DNA of 64,000 nt, taken from the NCBI GenBank assembly GCA_013176395.1, contig JABMLP010000012.1:1736001-1800000 (forward strand), in the 5' to 3' direction. The translations under genes and the position numbers were made by a program. The notes beneath the pieces are model-generated. The model saw only the letters and a list, made by a program, of their open reading frames with translations. It ran no database searches and was not told where the DNA came from. Every line of letters begins with the position of its first letter. Positions within the stretch are counted from its first letter, which is position 1. Below are positions 53,973 through 64,000 of this stretch, one piece after another. This DNA comes from Venturia oleaginea. Taxonomy: Eukaryota; Ascomycota; Dothideomycetes; Venturiales; Venturiaceae.

Positions 53973-54851
53973 TCAAACAAGCAGCAAAAAGTGAAACTCA
54001 CTGAAAAACGTATAACTCAATGTCACCGTCTCAATACCCTTCATATTCGGATCATTCACAAACTCCGGATCTATGTAGAAAAACACGGGCATATCCACCG
54101 TCTCCCCTGCATTCAACCTCTGCTCTTCAAAACAAAAACACTGAATCTTGCTGAAATATGGTGCCACCTGCCCTGGAGACACACTATATGTCGCCACTCC
54201 AATGATATCCTCGTTCGAGTTGTTCGTTGCCGTGTAGAATGCTAATGCAGTTTCTCCAGGCAGTACTCTAACTTCGCGTTGCTGTGGTGTGAATTTCCAG
54301 GGAAGGATGGAGGACACGTTCGAGTTGAATGTTATTCGTAAGCGAGGAACTGTCGTTACAGGGTTCAGTCGTTCTGATACGTCGCCGTCGCCTCCGTCGA
54401 AGTGGCCGGCGGATTTAATGGGTTGTCCGCCCCAGCCCATCTGCTGGCAGATCTGTAATGCTTATCAGTCTAGATTCTCCTCTTTCATTTCCAGTGTGAT
54501 CATACCATTTTGTACATGGGAACAGAGCCATACGATAGAGCTACGGTGCCAAGAATAGTGCTCAACGTGTAGAATCTGTTTCTAATCAGCCGAGAACTCA
54601 ATGTCCATGTAGTAAGCTCCATACAATAGTGTCTGATTCTTCTTCTTATATTGCTGTCGCATATGCTCCATATGTGGTGGCATGCCATAGATCTGTTGCT
54701 GCCGCCTCTTTGTCGTCGTCCCTAAAGCTCGCTGAAAGACCGATGGTTGTAGTGGCGCGCGAGGGATTTGCTTCGAGGTTTGCGAGCAGGACCGACATAT
54801 CCACGGCTCGGTGGTGAAGAAGGATCGTGAAAGTTTCGTCGCTCGGTTCAT
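53973..54851 (-). CDS. COX11: COX11, cytochrome c oxidase copper chaperone
   Basis: Exons 54851-54625, 54575-54506, 54452-53973 (introns 49 and 53 bases) give 258 residues. N-terminal Arg/Ser/Thr-rich mitochondrial presequence, one transmembrane helix (FYTLSTILGTVALSYGSVPMY) and a C-terminal domain in the intermembrane space with the copper site CFCFEEQ, preceded by YFSKIQ. ICQQMGWGGQPIKSAG and MPVFFYIDPEF are family blocks. It delivers copper to the CuB centre of Cox1. Last residues SEFHFLLLV are a little longer than usual. Divergent from the HIT zinc-finger gene with a 268-bp spacer. Confidence 0.95.
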
Positions 54852-55119
54852 GGTGGTTTAACTGGTGCGTTATGCGAGGCGGTGTTATTCTAAAGTGATG
54901 TTTTGTATGATGCTCTTCAAGCTTCAAAGAGCGGCTGCTGATCTTCCGACGACATATAATTATTTTACTCCAGAGCTTTCCAATCCAAACAACATACACT
55001 GAATTGGATGTGGAGGTTGGAGGCCAGAGATTCGAACACAAAATTTCCTTTCTGAACAGCTTGGAATCTAGACACTATCCCTTCATAGCGACGGCCTCAT
55101 GTCCAACATCTAAACCACA

Positions 55120-55756
55120 ATGAGCGACGACCTCTGCGGAGTCTGCAAGACTGATCCCTCAAAGTACAAATGTCCACATTGTCAACTCCCGTAGTAAGTA
55201 CCTATCCTCCTTCAAACCATCCTAACTGACGACGCGTAGTTGCTCAGTGAAATGCTTTAAAACCCACATCCTCACCCACGAATCCGACACCAAACCATCC
55301 ACACCCACCGAAGCCTCCTCCACAGCCCAAGACGATCCAGCCGCTCCCTCAGAACAACAACAATACGTAGTAGATATCCAAGACAGAAATCCTAATGCCC
55401 CGACTACGAATGAAAGCGACCCAGCAAATCCCTACGATTCCCTCGTACAACATCCCCAGTTTCATGTCCTCTTTACAAAATACCCGCTTTTGAAGGCTCA
55501 ATTGGCAAGAGTCCATAATGTTACGAAGAACCCTTCAGATATACCCTCGGAAGAGCGAGAAGAGCAGCGAGTAAATGGACATGGTCGGGATAGGAATCAA
55601 CAACAAGGCGACAGAGTAAAAGGCCCGTGGACACAGGAGAAAGCAAATAAATTAGCTGCTGAGATATTGATGTCGTTGATGGAGCAAGAAGAGGGTGTGA
55701 GGGAGTTCATGACTTTGAGGAGGATTGTATTTGAGGCCGTGGAGAAGGATGGATGA
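55120..55756 (+). CDS. HIT-type zinc finger protein (ZNHIT3/Hit1-like)
   Basis: Exons 55120-55193 and 55240-55756 (intron 55194-55239) give 196 residues. The zf-HIT domain is at the very N-terminus: CGVCKTDPSKYKCPHCQLPYCSVKCFKTH, seen as two C-x2-C pairs followed by C-x3-C and His. The middle is Pro/Glu/Gln-rich and the C-terminus is helical (KANKLAAEILMSLMEQEEGVREFM). HIT fingers of this size act in box C/D snoRNP assembly in the nucleus (Hit1/ZNHIT3). The intron interrupts the finger between PY and CSVKC. Confidence 0.88.
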
Positions 55757-56039
55757 TAAGGCCGTTATGGGAGAGGATGTGGATGTGGATGTGGATACAA
55801 ATGGCATCTAAAAAGAAGATTGTTGAAAAGGTGGTCTGATAGTGCTTCAACCACCAAATTACTACAATGGTCGATTTCATATTGGACTTGCGCAGAAAGA
55901 GGAGTTGAGTTTGAGGGTGGTGCGATTGCATAGGCGGTTACGGAAGGAAACATTCTCACGCAACCAGAAAAGGTCGAGATGTTGGAGAAGGCATGTCAAA
56001 AAAGAGCCCGACCCAGCCACGATCATGACCATCAAAAAG

Positions 56040-56830
56040 GATGGAGGATCATGGGTCATCTCACCCCCACCGGCACCTCCCAAATACACCCAGCTTTGAC
56101 CCACCAAACCTTGTAATCCGCCTCGATGGCATTCGCCTCGAGCATCTCAAATGCGGCTTCAGCCATGTACCGATTCAGGCAGAAACTCCTCACCCGTAGG
56201 CACTTCCAACATTCCAGCCCCACATTGTCCTGATAACCCAGAACTGCCATGCGTCCAACCATCTCTTCCATCTCGACCGCGATCTCGAACAATAGGGCCG
56301 GTGTCCAAGTGATATATGGCCAGCGATCTCGTATGTCCGGGAGGTTCGCAAGACTCGTAAGGAAGGACACCGGAACAGCCCATGCTAAGACTCGCCCAAC
56401 AACGATTGCAAGCACGAGAATCATTGGTAGGTATCGCTCTCCACCATTTCATCGATATATTGTCCCAAATGACGTCTCCAGGAGCGATTTCTACGAGACG
56501 AGGAGACATATGACTAGCATGTGGTGGCTTACGCTCCGACAAGCCATATGCACTGCAACTTGGCTGACTCTAAAGTTGTGAGATCGAGCAAGTCAAAATC
56601 TGTTGGCCACTCTCGTCCTCTGTTCCAATGTTCTTGACTAGTTCCACTGCTGTTCGGCGACCTAAAAGCCACCCAGGTATTCGGCGTCCTTCTGTGATTC
56701 TCAGGTCGTCCTCCTCTCCTGTCCAAAGGTCCTCCAAAACTCGTGTTGGTCTTTGTCTCGGTGGCAATGTGATCCCGTTTGATCGATAGTTTGACGGGCC
56801 TTCGTTTGAGGAGTGCGAGTTTAGCAAGGG
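56040..56830 (-). pseudogene. remnant of a CSC1/RSN1-type (DUF221) membrane channel gene
   Basis: One segment reads APGDVIWDNISMKWWR; by adding or dropping one base near 56435 the next frame continues RYLPMILVLAIVVGRVLAWAVPVSFLTSLANL, which is the block after which the first cytosolic domain of CSC1/OSCA-like proteins re-enters the membrane (relatives read VIWxNMxMKWWERY). An upstream frame (from ~56827) has PPRQRPTRVLEDLWTGEEDD resembling the preceding cytosolic region. The remaining ~600 residues expected for this family are absent. Fragmentary and frame-shifted: a pseudogene. Confidence 0.5.
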
Positions 56831-58270
56831 AAAGGGAGAAGACGTGACACGACTTCGATCTTACGAGTCTGGATTGATTTCGTCATATATTCTCCTTGTC
56901 CCACACCCACAATGGGTAGGAGTTGTGTTCTTGTCCATCAACAGTAAGGAGCCAGAACAAGAGTGAATTGTATCTCTCCAGCTGCCCAGGTGGGCAGTGA
57001 GTAGCTGATGTCGTTTTCTCCATGAACCCCGATCAACCACATATGACCCAGGGTACCAAATGGCAGTATTGCGTTTCAGCGAAAGGAGATCCCCCTTGCC
57101 ACAAGGCAATATCTTGCCCTGGGCACCGACTACAAAATCATTCAATGCGACGCCGTCCTCTTGGTGTCAGTGGCCGTCTGAATACGCTGGGACCAAAGAG
57201 TGTTGATGTTTCCCATAGCGAGACCGAGCAAACCATCTCCTGCAGCGCCTTTTTACAAGGAGGAAAGATGCTCTGTATATTCAATGGCCCGGTGGTTCAG
57301 CTCATCTTGATGCCTCTTTTGGTCAAAAAACTGGTGGAGACATTGCCAGGAGCGGAAGTTCCACCATCGTATGAGATCGGACATGAGAATAGATATTCGA
57401 AGGCGATGGAAATGAAGGCGGAGACGACGGTCGGTGCACTAGGAAGAATTCTTCTTTGTCCCCTTAAACCGAGTTGTGCGGAGCCCAAGGTCCAGAATCC
57501 AGAGTCCCTGTAAAAACCGTCAGCTAGATGAACAAAGCCCCTTATCCAGAACTTGACGTACCGAAACGTTGCTGCACCCAGCGTCAAAATCGAGGATCAA
57601 TGTGTGATCACCAGCGACTACTGGTTTGAAGTCCAAAACAAAGCACTCCTGCTGGACAGAGAAGACTGCTCCTCATAGCCCAGAAGAGAGACCAAAGGTT
57701 GTGAAATGCAGGTGAAACACACAAAGATCCGCTGGTTGAAGCTGGTAATCGAAAAGATATGTCAAGCAAGAAGTGGAAACCGAAAGATGATCCAGGTCAG
57801 TCACTTCCTATGGAAAAAGGATCAGCAATCAGGAAAAGTATTAGATAAGATTTAGTCCAATCCACGATAGTGATTAAGCAGTGTGGGAAAAGAGTTGGAT
57901 CTCGCTTGCGAGGTGGATGATTTTGTGTCGTCATGAGAGAGCGGAAGGAGGCGGTGGAAATTTACATGCGTGCAACAAGTTGTGAGCTTAGGCCTTTGGT
58001 ACCAAGGCTCGTGGAGTATTTTCAGGGGGAAGCATTCTGATGAGCCAAAAAATAAGAGCCGACCATGTCTTCAAGAAATTTTCTGCCCCGTATGCAAAGC
58101 TTACCTGCGGCCCAGATTTACCGCAGGTATTGGCAAGTGTGCCGGGCCATGTTGATGGTTTTAAGCCTCCACAGACAAAGCTCATTGGAGCTCCGGGGTG
58201 CTGGAGGACTCTCGCCTTGCCCTCAGCACGTCACGCATGAGACAAACACGTCTCTCTCCTCACGAACGGG
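56831..58270. other. no intact gene; possible further remnant DNA
   Basis: Open frames exist on both strands (e.g. 57022-57513 plus) but none shows recognisable domains or splice structure. May include upstream parts of the decayed channel gene. Confidence 0.35.
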
Positions 58271-58273
58271 CCA

Positions 58274-58853
58274 CTAGCCGCGGGTAGGTGTACTGCTGCT
58301 GTAGCCATACATGAATTCCACTGACGATTGTGTCGCTTCTTTCCATTCAACAGAAACCTTAGTCATCGCTCTTGCCAATCCCCTCACCCGGCACTCCACC
58401 TGCACCAGTTGGCATGACTCCTTGAAGTTGAAAGACCTAGCACAACGGTGAGCTGTGGACAAAGTGCTGATAATAGATTGGACATCGTAGGCGGTCCGTC
58501 CACTTGGACACACGACGGGGCTGAAGGAGAAATGGCTGGCAGGCGGTAAATCGAGGGTCGGCGATATCTGATAGTTCGACGTGGATGGTGATGGGGACGT
58601 AGCTGTTCCAATAGAAACTGGTGATGATTTCCGTGGTTGTGAAGATATAGCTACAGGTCGACGCATGTGGCACGAACGGCGTGGTTATTGGCGCAAAGCT
58701 AGTGATCACAACGCTCGTAAGAGTAAGCCAGCTCATGAGGAGGGAACATGTGAGCATTCTGAGTGGGGCACGGATGTTCTTGGAGTGAGAAGAGATCGAT
58801 ACCGCCCCCGTGAGGAGCAAGCTGATGAGGAGAAGGAGGTCTTTGACTGTCAC
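58274..58853 (-). pseudogene. Ser/Thr-rich secreted-type gene, frame-shifted
   Basis: A frame starting at 58853 has a hydrophobic N-terminal segment and later MLTCSLLMSWLTLTSVVITS and a Thr-rich TCSYIFTTTEIITSFY. Around 58600 the coding signal moves to a second frame: TSPSPSTSNYQISPTLDLPP, SHFSFSPVVCPSGRTAYDVQSI, STLSTAHR. The CPSGRTAYDVQ-type motif with a Ser/Thr stalk is seen in uncharacterised fungal surface proteins. No single frame contains both, and no splice fits clearly. Role unknown. Confidence 0.35.
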
Positions 58854-58859
58854 AATTCA

Positions 58860-60758
58860 AATTGAGGGGCGTCAAGCTATCGGAACTTCTTTGCAATATG
58901 AAAGCTCGATCCTGTGGGTTCCGGGCAGTGGCTCACGTCGCTCTGCTCATATGGAAAGAAGTGGTCAGAAATGATGTTTTGGCTGAATGATGTTGCTGGG
59001 AATCAAGTTGCTCGCCGAGGTGCAAACTTCGTCGGCCTGCTGAGATCCGGGTGGAAGCCTATTCGTACACGAGTGAAGTGTGTAGGGGTAGATCACCATA
59101 GACTCTGGCTTGAGCTAAGAAGAGCGCGCTGTTATCCATGGGCGCATGCTGTGCTCGGAGTACTGCTTGACTCAGATCATCCCTCTGATCGGAGCTACCA
59201 ATTTAACGATCTCCTCAAGGCAGTAACAGCCAATCTGGACCTCAACGTGAGGAATGGAAAAAGGAATCCAGATTGGTTTTTGTGCTGGTATTGCAGTAAC
59301 GGCGAAAGTAATGCTCAGAATATGAGTGACCCATCCACATGATAGTGAGCATTGTGAGCTCAATGGTAGTAGTTAAAGGGTTGCTGGTTTTGCCACGTAT
59401 AGAGATTGTTCAGCGGTGCGAAGGGCGCGCGGCTTCTCTTCAGCAGTGACTTTGAGTTTGACCGGCTGAGTTGAGCGCTGTGAGGAGGTGTCGGAAGTGG
59501 TGTAGTAGTGAATGAGTACCAATGGAAAGCTACAAGGTGCCTGATGGCGGTGGCGCCCCGACATACCTCTCATAGCGTCTGTCTGGTGGCCATCGTATGG
59601 TCGGAATGTCTGACATGCAGGATGTGCGGGATTGCAGGTGGCCTCGCTTGAGAGGGAGTTCTCAATGACTGTCAGAGATAGAAGGCGAATAGTGGACTTC
59701 TCGTCTATACGGCGGTCAGTCTGATCAACCAGAAGGGCGGCGCATGCAGCAGGGTAAGAACCCACCAAGTGCGCGAACAGATAGGTCATGTGATGTGGTG
59801 AAAAGTGAAGTTTTGGTCGAAGGAAGTGGTCCAATGTGCAGGTGACATATAGGCCAGGGAATGAGTATCAATCGGTACTAGCGACGGGAGTTATGCCGAG
59901 AGATCGAAGGTGTTAACAATGCCATAAGGTTCACCGAGAAAAACAGTGACCACCCTGAAGGCAGAAGATTCGGTTGGCAGGAAGGTGAGGATGATGGGCC
60001 TAGATATACGCGGATGCGAAGGATATGCCGTGGGCGCAAAGGACAAAGTGAAGTCGAAGGGTTATGATGAAACATCTTCCATCGAAACCTCACATCCTCC
60101 CACTTCCGCAGCATTGTGAAAGGCGACTGCCAGACAGCAGCCTCTCGAGTCGGGATCTGTATAAACTGTGAGCAGCCTTACAATTCCGATCTCGACTTAA
60201 ATGCTAGACTGGGAAGCAAGACAGAATTTGCTGATACTACTAGTATGTCAGGGAATCTATTGTGATGCTCCTTCCCAGAGCTCGTAAGAAGGACGTCTCG
60301 GTGCCTGCCGGCAGTCTCAATACCAAGCATCGAAATGAGCAGAAAGTTGAGCGTTAAACGGCTTACTGTCGATCGCTACGATGCTCTTGAGCGCTGGGGT
60401 AAGTCTGTCGATAATGGTCGGAATGGGTGGAACGAAAGAGCGTCTGTCCATGAATTGCTTATCGCCTTTGTCGAGCGTTAAATGGGCAATGATGCTAAAA
60501 TTTTACTACAGCTATCGATCAACGCTTTCCGCTATATAAACTTGAGAACATAGGAAAACAGTCAAAACTATCACCGAGATATACCCTTTCTGCGGCTAAC
60601 TCCATGTCGTTCATCATAGACGACACCTGCCAAGCGCAGGAATCCCAATACACCTACTACTTAAAAACTCTAAATTTTGGACAGTGTCCTAACATTGTCG
60701 CCCTAACCGCAGAAATGGTACCAGATACCCAACCTAACCCAACAACAAAGTCCGTTCC
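58860..60758. other. 1.9-kb stretch without a supported gene
   Basis: Several frames of 60-150 codons on both strands, none with motifs. Contains the 3' flank of CYC8. Nothing further recognised. Confidence 0.45.
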
Positions 60759-63717
60759 TTACTCCACCGTCACCGGTGGCTGGGGCAAATTCGCGCTCTT
60801 GGGACTCTCCCGCTCAGTCTTGGTCATCGGCGGGGGTGGCCGCTTTTCATCTTCGTCTTCGTCGTAGTTTTCGTCAACTTCCATCTTACGAGCGGCCGGC
60901 TCATGCTGAGGCTCCCTGCTTCGCTCCTCTGGAACAGGTTCCGACATTCTAACATCCCTTGGCAGATTTTGGGGCTGAGGTGTGGGTGTTGGCTGGTGTG
61001 TTTGCTGTGACTGTTGTTGCTGTTGCTGTTGCTGCTGCGCGCCCATCGCCAGCGAGGGTGGATGATGTGCAGCCTCAGAAGGTTGGTATTCAATGTTTGC
61101 ACGACGCTGTTCCTCAGCACGACGAGCGTCTGCATCGATTGAATGAGGTCGTTGGGGAGACCCGCGATGCGGTTGAGAGGGTGGCCGTGCAATATGCTCC
61201 TCAATGCGTTGTCGCTTCTCGTCAATGGGGTATTTACCATTCATTCCTTCTTCGTCCCACTCACGCATACGCTTTGGCCCATTCGTCGATGGCGTTCGAT
61301 TATCATGGTCGCGGTCAATCATGGTACGATCTCGGGCCGCTGATTCTGCGGCCTGAAGTGCAGCAACTGGTGCTGGTGCACCACCAGCTATGCCAGAGGC
61401 TGCGGAGTTATTTGGGTGGTGCAAATATGGCTGGGGGTAGCTCGAGCCAGCAGAGGCAGGTCGGTCAAGGTTGAGTGGTCGCACTTCTGGAGGGCTTGTA
61501 GCGCGTCCATAAGGACCCATAAGGCCTTGCGATGGGTCACTCGATGGAGGAGGTACGCTAGCTGATTGCATGCCATAATTGGGGTTTGTTATCCTACGCT
61601 CGATCGGAGGGTGTGATGGACCGGCGGGTTGCTGTACTGGAGGAGGTGGAGGTGGTGGTGGCAGGTGTTGTTGTGCTGGCTGGCTTTGATAATGGTTTGG
61701 CATGAGATTCTGTGTCATTGGTGATGGAGATCGGCCACGGTGAGCGGGAGGGCCAGCTCGAGGTGCTTCTTGGTATGCCCTCATGTGCTCTTGGCGGGGG
61801 CTCATGGGAGGACGTCCAACGTTTGGCGGGCCAGGAGGACGTGCCGAGTCTCTTGGGTCGAAAGGAATCAGAGGATTCAGTTGCTGAGGAGGTCCTTGGG
61901 TCTGAATCTCTGCCAGACGACGAGTGTAATCGAATGAGGGGGGAGCAGGTCCTTGGTTGGCAGTCGATACTGGATTAGCGCCCCATTGTGGACCAGGAGG
62001 ACCATTCGCGGGCGTTGGCTGGTAGGCTTGAGGATGGATATCCTGTGGGACCGGCGCATTGATTTGGGTTGGCATGCCATTCGCCTGGCCGTTTTGAAGT
62101 AACTGGAGGCGTGTCTTGATATGCTCATTGGTAGGGTCGAGATCTGCTGCTCGTTGGTAGGCGTCCAAGGCGTCGGCGGTCTGGTTGTTGCAAGACTCGT
62201 ACTGGAAAATGATCAGCATCGTGTGGAACATATCGTAGGTGAGCAAGATCTTACCAAAGTGCCCAAGTCGTACCAGACCTCGGAAATGCTTGGATTGAGG
62301 CGAATGGCGCGAGAGTACGCATCGAGCGCATCGCGATACTGGTTGATTTGGTAATAGAGGACACCGATAGAGCACCAGAAAGTTGGGTTTCTCCCGTCAC
62401 GATAGACAGCCTGCTGGTACGCTTCGTATGCTTTGGGATACTTCCGTTGCGACATGTAGCATCGCCCTAGGAGGTACCAGCTTTGTGAATCGGTTTGATC
62501 TGTATGCCATGTTAGCCGGAGAGAGTCGCACCAAGACCGGCGAGCGTGAACTAACCGGAAGCTACGGATTTCTCAAGATACTCGATAGCTTGTTCCTGAC
62601 TGGAAAAATCTGAACTTTGTTGGTGAAACAACCAACCAAGTTGTTGCAAAACCTTGGCATGCTTTGGATCTCTGTCGAGCACCCGGCGATAAGCTTGTTT
62701 TGCGGATTCAAACTATGGTCATTAGATGCCTAACGAAGTTGAAACAAGGGGTTATTCGACACTTACATCTTTCTGCTGTTCGTGAACGTGACCAATCTGG
62801 AACCAGATGTCTTCTTCGGTCAACGGCCTTGGAGGATCGGAAACGATGAATTTGAAGCACTTCACAGTCCATTAATCTCGGATCAGAGGATCTCAAAGTA
62901 AAAAAGAAACACGTACATCAAGACTCTGTGTATACTTCGACTGTTGTTTGTATATGATGCCAAGGCGGAAATACACCTCGTTTGCCTTGTCGAAGTCAGG
63001 CGCCATGCGCATAACTTGCGAGAAAGCCTCCTCGGCATGATCGAGAGAGCCATAACGATCATATAGTATGCCAATGCCATACCACAATTTTGGCTCCTAG
63101 AGAAGACTGTGAGTACCGTGTCTCGTGATCGCAATCGGAATCAGATTTTACAAACCTTTGGATCTGACAGGTGGTATAAAGCTTGCTGGTATGCAGAATA
63201 TGCTTCTTGCAGGTTGTCAAGCATGAGATAGCAATGACCTGTGGAAGCACAATAATTAGGGCGAGTGCTCAAAGTCCACATGCCAATGATGTCTTACCTA
63301 AACTTCCCCAAACGTCTCCATTGTTTCGATCGACCTTGAGAATGAGATTCAGGTACTCGATGGCTGCTTGAAAGTTGTCGCGAACACGTAGGATACCCGC
63401 GATGGACAGCATGGCTTGAATCGACCATGAGTTGTGTTTGATAGCCTGTTCGTACGCGGCGATTGCGCCGTCGAGGTCGTTCTGCAGTTCACACAGAGAT
63501 CCTGCACTTGGTCAGTACTGTTCCAGTTGATTGCAATGCTGTCGCATGACTGACCTATCTGCAACCAGGTCTGTTCATTGATTTGCGCCAGCGCTTGGCG
63601 GAAGTCTTTGGGCTGACCGACAGGCCCATGGCCATTGAGATGTGGGTGCACCATGGGAGGGCCGTGGCCGTGTTGCGTAACCGCCGAGGGCGAGTTGTGT
63701 TGAAGATGAGCAGCCAT
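60759..63717 (-). CDS. CYC8: General transcriptional corepressor CYC8/SSN6
   Basis: Eight exons (63717-63555, 63501-63298, 63238-63156, 63096-62917, 62859-62767, 62712-62556, 62499-62255, 62201-60759); introns 51-59 bases, all GT-AG and phase-consistent; 855 residues. N-terminal ~400 residues form about ten TPR repeats (e.g. EQTWLQIGSLCELQNDLDGA, NGDVWGSLGHCYLMLDN, DIWFQIGHVHEQQKD, SWYLLGRCYMSQRKYPKAY, PTFWCSIGVLYYQINQ, EVWYDLGTLYESCNN). The rest is Pro/Gln/Arg-rich and disordered, with a polyQ run near 61005-61036 and an acidic end (DENYDEDEDEK). With TUP1 it represses many gene sets when recruited by DNA-binding factors. Confidence 0.95.
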
Positions 63718-64000
63718 GATGGGCTCTCGTGCTCAGGACACCAGATCGCTTCAAAGGGCTGTGGGCCGAAGCGACGAGGAAGCGACGACGAAGCGACGAC
63801 GAGCTTCACGATGCTGAGCTCTCGGCTAGTATCTTCTGCCACCGAAAGTGACGTGTAATAGTCGTGGGAAGGTGCGCTCTGTCATCAACACCATTCATCT
63901 GGAGGCTGGTCAATCCAGCTCAGCCGCACAACTTCATCACGGCCGCCACTGACCAACGAGAATACGTACGGAGATTATGTAGACAGCCTAAGGATGGTAA
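63718..64000. other. upstream region of CYC8, window edge
   Basis: Contains repeated GCGACGA strings (63768-63805) in the probable 5' leader or promoter. No gene seen before the window ends. Confidence 0.4.

Noticed and set aside
55015..55045. tRNA T-arm (GTTCGAATC on the minus strand)
   Set aside because: The flanking bases do not form a T stem and the rest of a tRNA is absent.
60959..61474. 171-codon plus-strand frame
   Set aside because: Antisense of the Pro/Gln-rich CYC8 tail.
1..64000. CRISPR array or bacterial operon structure
   Set aside because: Eukaryotic intron-containing genes throughout; no regularly spaced short repeats with unique spacers.

Overview
The window is a 64-kb piece of a filamentous ascomycete (Pezizomycotina-type) nuclear genome. 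The evidence is the large number of short GT-AG introns (about 45-60 bases), and fungal families such as Zn2Cys6 regulators, YPD1, CYC8/SSN6, DUF3669, STAND N-terminal domains and a Fot1/pogo transposon. I cannot fix the class or genus. Exon structures below were built by hand from splice sites and reading-frame continuity.

Layout. 1-3.8 kb: 3' part of an ABCC transporter and the phosphorelay protein YPD1. 3.8-6.9 kb: no gene. 6.9-8.7 kb: a DUF3669 gene and a membrane/secreted-type gene, both broken by TAG codons. 9.2-23.9 kb: dense gene-rich block with mitochondrial aspartate aminotransferase (with a 3-nt microexon), a circularly permuted GTPase (GEP3/YqeH type), a multi-TM protein, an APC/C activator (Ama1-like), the Rab geranylgeranyltransferase alpha subunit, and a divergent GH51 arabinofuranosidase / sugar transporter pair. 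23.9-31.7 kb: repeat-rich graveyard with a decayed gene, a solo LTR with a perfect 5-bp target duplication, a 353-bp tandem repeat and an internally deleted Fot1/pogo element that keeps an intact ORF.

31.9-41.6 kb: a candidate catabolic cluster with an NCS1 nucleobase-type permease, a divergent Zn2Cys6 regulator that is broken, an alpha/beta hydrolase and two paralogous TauD/XanA-like dioxygenases. The combination suggests uptake and oxidation of a purine, pyrimidine or similar N-heterocycle; the substrate is inference.

41.6-64 kb: housekeeping genes (SART1/Snu66, ribosomal protein eS8, COX11, HIT zinc finger, CYC8/SSN6) alternate with degenerate or species-specific genes: a CE12-like SGNH protein lacking catalytic motifs, a truncated STAND/Helo-like N-terminal protein, repeat-containing hypothetical fragments, and a CSC1/RSN1-like remnant. 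A recurring theme is otherwise well preserved frames interrupted by single TAG codons or one-base shifts.
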